Shown piece by piece: positions 11,201 through 20,200 of a stretch of 64,000 bases of DNA. Made by a program: the position numbers and the translations under genes. The notes under the pieces were generated by a model. It saw only the letters and a program-made list of their open reading frames with translations. It did no database searches and was not told where the DNA came from. Source of the DNA: Owenia fusiformis (Eukaryota; Annelida; Polychaeta; Sabellida; Oweniidae). The first letter of the stretch is position 1. Each line of letters begins with the position of its first letter. The DNA lies in contig CAIIXF020000009.1 of the NCBI GenBank assembly GCA_903813345.2, positions 27,936,740 through 28,000,739 of the forward strand, given 5' to 3'.

Positions 11201-14200
11201 ATTCTTGTATCCATCTCTTTCCTGGAGTTATCAGGAAAATAATGATAACATGTACTTTAATTCAATTTATTCCTTAAATGCATAATTATACAAAGTACAT
11301 ATAATATGGAATTATATAAAAATGAATTTGTGGCTACCTTTCTAATATTACATGTATTATAATGCACCCTTCACGAGGTGACAATAGAAGTTTGCATTTG
11401 TACATATTTCTAGTGTCATCACTATCATACCTTTGTGATGAGAAGGAGTTTGCGCTGGAGTCTCTTGATGAGGTCAGTTGCCTGCTGGGATTTATTCACC
11501 TCTTGTGTGAGTTGCTGGTTTGCCTTAAGAGCCATCTGCTGACTTGCCTTCAATGAATTCTCGAGTGAGTGACATCTGAAACATTGATAAAAGTTTTCAC
11601 TAAAACAGGAATAAACTTTCTGTCATGATATCCCCAGGTTGCGAAAACGGGTACAACTTTCAAACACTCTATTTTCATTGTAAAATTCTTTCACTAAAAC
11701 AGTTATAAAAATGTCTGTCGTGATATCACCAGGTTTCATGTTATATATGTTTTTTGGGTAGTTTATTATGTACAGTAGTGTCATTATTTGGCCATATCAG
11801 CAACCAAGTCTACAGTACATGTACATGCATATCATAACAAATATCTGTAACAGAAGTTCACAATACTCTTTATAGTTGATCACAAGTGGAGGTTTTGACA
11901 ATGCACTATACAGAAAGACTCGCCAGTGACAGGACAATTAGTTTAATTATTTGAGAAGGAAATATCAAAGGATCATGAACTGAAAAGGCACAAAATCAAA
12001 ATGTAATGAAAATGAAATTAGCACAATTAAACTAAAAAGTTTTTCAAGATAAAAGTTTACTTTAGAGTTTTTACTATTGTCTTATATTTTCAAAGTATAG
12101 TTATATACATGTATATTGACATTTTTGATGGTGACTTACGTTGCTTGCAGGGTGCCCTTCTGTTCCAATAGAGACGCCTCATTACTCTGAAGGCTGGCAA
12201 GACGCTTGCTTAGTTCTATAGGAGTTCTGAATTACATAGAAAAAATATATATGTATATTTATATTCATTGAAATCCATTCATTCATTGAAATTTATTTTG
12301 AGCGACTGAAATGATTTCATACTGACATGACATCTTTATTATAATACGATTTAACCATGCACAAGTAAATGTAACAATGCGCATTGCACAACTTTAACTA
12401 GTCAACCCCATAGGCTTACTGTGTGAGCTAAAAATCATGACATGCAATTTGATATGTGAGAAAGTCAGTTCACTTTGAATATTTAGTTTACTTAGATCTA
12501 ACCAGAAGGTTGTGAGTTTGTTTCTAACACTAAGGTAGGGTGACTTTTTCATATTAGCCCTTAGCATATTATTTGATCCTATATTTCGAATTAACATACC
12601 TTGGTTTGTTTGAAGGTCCACCTGTATTGATACTTTTCCACTGGTCAAGCTCCTTTAACAGTTGCTAGAATAGAATACAAGGTATTAACATACAAAATGT
12701 CACAACCTGTCATTTTTTACAGACACAGAATGCCAACCATCACTAAAAATAGACATAGACTAGAAATAAACAATTTAATTTTTTGAGAGAATTTTGATAT
12801 GATGGAATGTATTATTTCATTTTGTACAATTTACTGGTAGGCCCTTGAGATTAACACATATGATGTATTCTATTTCACCTCAGGGTTTTGATACAAGAAT
12901 AAAAATTAATTCAATAACTGAATTGAAAAGGAGCACGTGGGTTATCGCAAACAATTTCAGAAGATTATATCTTGGATTATGACAATTTTCTGACAATGAA
13001 GACAAGTTTATCTTTTAGATCAATTCATTATCTCAAAGAAAATTATGCACAGTAATAATAAATTTAAACAAACTCGGAGATATTTAACTAGCAATTAACC
13101 CATCAACACACTTTTTGACCTCATTTTGAAGATGTTGACCCCATTTTCACCAAAAATGCAATCATTTTTTACAATGTTTAATGCATTACTATTCTTTATT
13201 TTGATGTATCAAATAGTTCTTGAAAGAAAAACTTAATTGCATTAAGATAAGTGTTCCCCATGTTATTTCTCCATTGAAAAATCTCATGCTATCCATTGGT
13301 TTCAGTTCATTTTGGTCATCCAAATTGAATATCTTTAAAGTCCCTGGAGCAATCAAATTTTCCTTTTAGGAAATCGAACATGTCTCAAAGCACATTCTAA
13401 TTATACATTCAACAATTTAATAATAGGTTGCATTTTTGGTGAAAATTAGGTCAACATTTTTGAAAAAGTATGTTGATTGGTCCATTGCCCCTTCAATATC
13501 ACTTAGGTCTGATTAACTAAATTATCATTATATATACTTTTCTTGAAGATAATGAATGGATCTAAAAGATACACCTATGTTCATGATCAAAAAATATTCA
13601 TAATTCAAGTTAGAATCGTTTGAAATTGTTTGCGATAACCTACGTGCTCCTTTACCTCATTCTTCAGTTGCAAATTTGGAATATCAGAGGAGCGTTCTTC
13701 AAATCGCCCAATCTTCCGTTCGGCATCATCTAGCCTCTCTTTCAAAAGCATTGTGTTCTCCTGGATTCCTCTACAAAACAGATAAGTGTGTAAATAGCCA
13801 AATATTATGATATAATTTTTTTTACAATTTTCATAAACTCCCTTTAACTTCTAACTTTTGTCCAATACGTCTAATAAAACACTTAAATATGAATTTCTTT
13901 TATTACTTTAATATTGTTTCTAATTTCACATTTAGAGACCATGTATATATAATTTATTAATTCCCTACTCACTTTTATACCAACATAAATTTCAATACCT
14001 ATATTTTTTATCATCAGGATTTTGTTCAATATAGCATTATATACCTTAAATATGTATTTTCTTCTCTGAGTTTCCTTGCCTCTGCATCTAACTGGGGAAG
14101 TTTGGTGAGGTCAGATTTTAGCGCTCTGGTAATAGTAGAATCATTATCCAACTTGGAAAGTTGACCTTCTAACTCCTAAAATATCCAGTTCTATATATTA

Positions 14201-17200
14201 GAAGTTACTGATTTTAATTTAAATCTATGATATTGTTTTATAGCATTGCTTTTGTGTCATGAGGTCATTGTGTGCATGGTTATGTATACTAGTCTATCAC
14301 TAAGCATATATCTTGACTTATTTGAAATAATTGAAAGACAGTCATACTATTATGAATTATGAATGTTTAGGGGGGGGGGGGGGGGTGGCAATAATGCTCT
14401 TGGAACCTGGGGGTTCCTTTATACAAAAACTATTATGCTTAAAAACAATTTATGAACATGAACGAATGAATGGATGTTACTAATGTTGGACTAGCAAAAT
14501 CAATATTTGGAAAACATACCTTTATTCTAATTTTATCTTTAGATGACTCTAACTGTAAATTCTCAAAACTTTCCAGACTCTTTTGGAGGTCAGATACTTT
14601 CCTGAAAATAAATCAAAGAGAAACTGAAATATTTGTATGATCCCATGACAATACTTGAAAAACTGGCATTTTCCTGGTGGCTGCTGACAACCATTCTCAT
14701 CCAAAACACATGCTATTGAAAAATAGCAGACCACAGGTAGGGATCCATTTAAATGGTCTTTATTGTATTTTGCTTACCACAAATGAAGGTGATCAATACC
14801 TCTTGGGTATATCCCATAAAAATGCTTTCATAATTATGATTGTTATCATGAAAGGTGGACCCAGGAACCACTCCTTGAAGGTGACATGTGATATTTTATG
14901 TGCACTCATACATACTCATACAAGTATACACTACTGTGTTTTGTATGAGTTGTTGACCACTCAGTCAAACACCCTGGAGTACTTCAAGCAAACAAGCAAA
15001 TTGCCTGAACCAGGGATCGAATCTGGGACCTTGAGTAATACGGAATCTTTCAACAATGTGCAAAATGTATGAAAAATAAACATTGAATTAAAAACACTAT
15101 TCCCACATGTAAATACAATATCACATAAACTAACTTTCTCCATGATTTACTAGTTTGAACTTTTGGACATCATCCCTAACATCTTCCACTTGCAGACGTA
15201 CCTAGTTTGCCGGTTGAGTCTCTCAGTAGTTTCCTCCAGTTCATTGTTTAAGATGTTCATCTCTGTTTGCTGTCTCATTAACTCTTTCTTCATTGATGAA
15301 GTCTTATCTTGTATTGTCTCTTGCAACTGAAGGAAAGAAAGCAATATTGATCGAGAAAATATTGCTGTCTCCTTTACCATCCCTATCTTATTAGAATTAA
15401 ATAAAAAAGCTTAACCTTATAAATGACAATGTGAACACATGTACCTGTACTGTGCATTTAATTCACTACTTAAGCATTAATGCACTCTAAAATATGAATG
15501 ATATTTCACCACTTCTTAGAAGTGACAATGAATGGAAACTAATCATAATGAATGAGATACTATGAAACAGCCATACTGAAAGTGGTATTTAATCCAAGTG
15601 GTTAATTTGCCGAATGGTCAAATTTTATAATTTCCTAATGACAAGATAATATTTCCAACATCTAATTTTCCGAACCTGGCAGAAATTAGGCAATAGGCAA
15701 ATTAAATGATTAGGCAAAATTACCATTTATGCAGTATTACTTACATCCTGGTACTTAGTCTCCCATTGAACTTTCTCCTTGTGTATTTGGGAGATTTTGC
15801 TATTCGACTCCTGCAGTTTTTGCTCCATGTTCGATTGCATCTCCATTAGCGATGATCTGGCCTCAGCTTCCTTATTGGTCATAAACTTTAACTGGAGCTT
15901 CAGGTCATCAAATTTTGAGATTTCTCGCTAAATCATAAAATCAGCATTTTTATGCATAAGCTAGTACATTAATTTCTGAAGATAACAATATATGATCTCT
16001 ATTCATTCAACAGACATATGCTGTGTGAAAAAGAGTAGTCAGATTTCACTAATGTTTCACCGTCCATGTTGAACAAAGGATATTTGAATCATAATATGTA
16101 ACAAGCAAAAATGTAAATATTTGGCTCCTAATATCTATGGACACAGCCAGCAAAAATGCTTAAATAACAAATGTCATCATGATCAAGCTGTTTGATTTCA
16201 GATGTATTTACATGTAATTTTTAAATTTGCAGGAAGGATACAACCCTTTGCCCCAAAAAACTCAAACCAATACAAATATACCATACTTGGAATAATGTTG
16301 AATTAAACGCTGATGCGCTGTTACCCCAATTCATTCCTAACTCACGCTGCAGCTTCTGAAAACAATATGCATGAATGGTGCAAGACCGGGTGGATCCGTA
16401 AGCGTCTTCTGCTGTTAACTCCCGCCCATTATGGAACCCATAATGAGACACCATGCATGTATAAAGAGAAGCTTAGGGGTGGTCGAAATGAGATGGTAAT
16501 TACTAATGGGGCAACCATGCAGCACTGCTTCGCAACCATATCCATCTGGAGCATCTCTCCGCTACTGTTGCAATCTGCATACTTGCTCGCTTCCGCTTGG
16601 TAGATGGCATTCCAAGGGACTTCAGCATCCAAGTCACTGACTTTCCAGCAAAACCCCTGCATCCTACTTCAATAGGGAAGCTGTGGGCTTTCCAGTCCTT
16701 CTGTCTTGCTTCTGTGATAATGTCATCATATTTTGTTTGTTTCAACTCATGGGAAACCTCAATTCTATCCTCCCATGGAACAGTCAGCTCGACCAAGATA
16801 ACACACCTTTTGTCATTTGATCTAATGACAATGTCTGGTCTTAGTGTCGTAATAGCTATATCTTGTGGAAACACCAACTTCCTGTCCAAATCGACCATGA
16901 TTTGCCAGTCTGCTGTTGTTTGGAGGATTCCTGGGAGCATGGTAGTTCTCTGCTGTTGGGGTGCTTTGCTCTGACCTTCTTTACAGAATGATATCCATGG
17001 TGTTGTATCTTTAGCTAGTGGGCAAGTTTTGGAAGCAATTATGATGTCAATTTGCCTGGCTACTTCTCTCAGGACTTGGTCGTGTCTCCAAGTATACCGA
17101 TGCTCTCCTAGGGCTACACTACAGGAGCTCAGTATATGCCTTAGAGAAGCTGGTTGGTCTTTACAAAGGGAGCAGGTTGGATCATCCGTCAAGCCCCAGA

Positions 17201-20200
17201 GTGACAGATTAGTAGGTGTGGGAAGGGTGTTGCTTAGGGATTTAAGGAAGAAAGCAAGTGATGTTTCAGCTGTCTGCATAAGATCACTCCCTGTCACCTT
17301 TCTGCTCTCTACAGATTCCCAACTCAGCCATGCACCCTGACTGCCCATTCCAGTTGCTTTAACTAGTCTAGCTTCCTCCTCGGTTTTCCTTATTTCACTC
17401 GTTACCATCTTCCTTTTTGCTTTTGGATCTGCCTTAGACCAAGGGACCCTGCCGTAACTCCCGAGCCCTTTCCGCCCCTCTGCAACAGTACCTACGATGT
17501 CACTCTGTCTCAGTCTGCTTTCAGCATTGCTGATAGCATCCTGAGCAGACCATTTCCTTCTTTCCGGAGGTTTGACTTCAGATGCCCTGGCTGTTGGATC
17601 TTTCGAGTCTCTGAGCAACATTGCTGTTCGCACTTTCGTTACTTTGAATTCTTCAACTATGGAGGAAGTAGGAAGTGCAGCTGGAGATGAAGTGCTGTAG
17701 AGGTTGACAGAGCTGAAAGATTTAGGAACCCCTAACCATTTGCGAAGGAACTTGCCAGCTATCCTTTCCATGGCCTGCACAGAAGTTATGGAGAAGTCAT
17801 ACATGGTGAATGGCCAATTCAACCTAGGAATAATTCCATACTGGAAGCACCAGATCTTAAGCTTCCCAGGAAGTGGTGTCCTATCTACTGCTTTCATCCA
17901 GGTAGCTAGCTGATGAAGCGTATCTGCTGTGTGGGTCTTGTCATTGAGACTGTGGTCAAACCATTTTCCAAGGCATTTAATTGGATTCTCACTGATGGTC
18001 GGAATCATCTCTCCTTGCATTGTAAACTTGTTGTCTGATATTACGCCTTTCTTGAGGATGAGGCTTCTGGATTTCTTGGGTTTGAAAGTTAATCTGCCCC
18101 ATGTAGCCAGTTGTTCAAGTCGAGACAGAATCCATCTCATCCCAATTTCCTTGCATGTCATTGCTGTTATGTCGTCCATGAACGCTCTGCAAGGGGGGTG
18201 GCGTGTTCCATCAGATGCGAGTGGCCCCCTACATTCTTTTGCTGCATCAGTCAGTAGAATGTTCATGGCTGCTACAAAAAGAATCACTGATACTGAGCAT
18301 CCAGCCATGATGCCTTTCTCTAGTCGCTGCCAGTCAGAAGTGATATGTCTTGTGGAAAAGCGCATATATAGTCCGCCAAGATGTAATTTGACAAGTCCTA
18401 TTACCTCAGGTGGCACATGGTAATGTTCCAGGGCAGTGTAGATAAGTTGATGAGGCACGCTTGGATAAGCTTTTGCGAGGTCAAGCCATACCACTGAAAG
18501 ATCCTTCTTCTCCTTCTTGGCCTCCCCAATCAGTTTGGATATAGCTGCTGTATGTTCGACACACCCAGCAAAGCCTGTTATTCCTCCTTTCTGGACAGAG
18601 GTGTCAACATACTTGTTTTCCATGAAAAAGGTTGTAAACCGTCTGGCAATCACAGCCCAAAATATCTTGCCTTCAACACTAAGTAGGGAGATTTCTCTAA
18701 ATTGGTCAAGTGAGATGGAGTTCTCCTCCTTTGGGACAAAGCAGCCCTCTGCTATGAGCCAAGGAGCAGGGAGTTCTTTCTTAATCCAAAGGACTTGCAT
18801 GAGTCTCCAAAGTCTTGTGGTCAATAGTGGACAGTTCTTATATATCTTGTAGGTAAGCCCACTTGGACCAGGTGCCGAGCCTGATCTGCCTTTTCTTATA
18901 ACTTGTTGAACCTCAGACAGCTTGATTGGTGTTGTATCAAACTCATGTTCAGGCAATGGAGCAGGTGATAAATTGGGCTTCTCGGCCAATGGCTCATTAC
19001 GTCTAGGGTCAGTATGGGCAGCTTGCACACTTGTGTTCATTTCTTCCTTTGTACATTCCAGGTTTCCAGATTTCGGTTTCCCCAAAATATCACTAACGAA
19101 TTGGAATGGACTCTTGAAAAACTTGCTCCTGGTTTTCCTCTTTTCAGACCTCTTTTTTCTCAAGTTATCGGCCTTCCTGAGCAGTAACAGCCTGCGTCTA
19201 AGAGATTCTCTCAGCCGATGGAGTCCTTCTTTCTCTGAAACGTCAGCATTTAAGAAAGCTTTCCTCAAACCTCGCAAGTCTTTCCTGATGTTACCTATTT
19301 CTTTCTGTCTTCTGCTTGGCCCTTTCTCTTTCGGGATTCCATCCCCCTTCTCCTCAAGTCCAAACCTGTCCATACATACATCATACACAATAGATGTCAT
19401 AGCTTCAACTTTCCTCTTAGCGTCCCCCTTCAAAGTATTATTGAGGATCTGCTGTAAGTCAGCATCCAAGTCTTTCCATTCAGAACTTGATGCTGCTGGT
19501 AGTTTCAGTTTTGGTTTCCTTTCAAAAACTGGTACTTTCACTGCTTCTTCCTGCTCTCTTGTGTTCACTTCCTCCTCTACGGAGACTACCTGGACACTGT
19601 GGTTGTTAACCGGGTCTGGGTTGTCCTGCGTCTGACGAGGGGTATTCACCTCTCTGCGTTGTGTTGGAGTTGATGAGCACTTCGTTTTACCTTGATGTAT
19701 TCTTACGCCATGCCAGTTTTTGAAGATTCTTCCGCAACTTTCACATGAATCTCGTCGTCCGTTGTCATTGCGTGGGTCCTTGTCCGTTGTGTTCTGCCTA
19801 TTGGATGAGTCTTCCGCCCCCCCTCTCGGATCATCCTGGGGGTATTCTCTTGTTTGGTTGTCTGTAGCTGTAAAAGTGGGTGCTTCGGTCATCTGATCAA
19901 AGCATGGTTCTTAAGGGTGCTGGCCTTCAGAACCCCCAATGCTGTCTTTCCAAGCTGTCACAGTTCTATTCTCTGTCGCCATAGGGACTTTCCCCTAGGT
20001 CACTGGATAATTCCAGAACTAATGTTGAATTAAACGCTGATGCGCTGTTACCCCAATTCATTCCTAACTCACGCTGCAGCTTCTGAAAACAATATGCATG
20101 AATGGTGCAAGACCGGGTGGATCCGTAAGCGTCTTCTGCTGTTAACTCCCGCCCATTATGGAACCCATAATGAGACACCATGCATGTATAAAGAGAAGCT

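Noticed and set aside
16597-19635. Several plus-strand frames of 60-237 codons
   Set aside because: They are antisense shadows of the 1129-residue retrotransposon ORF.
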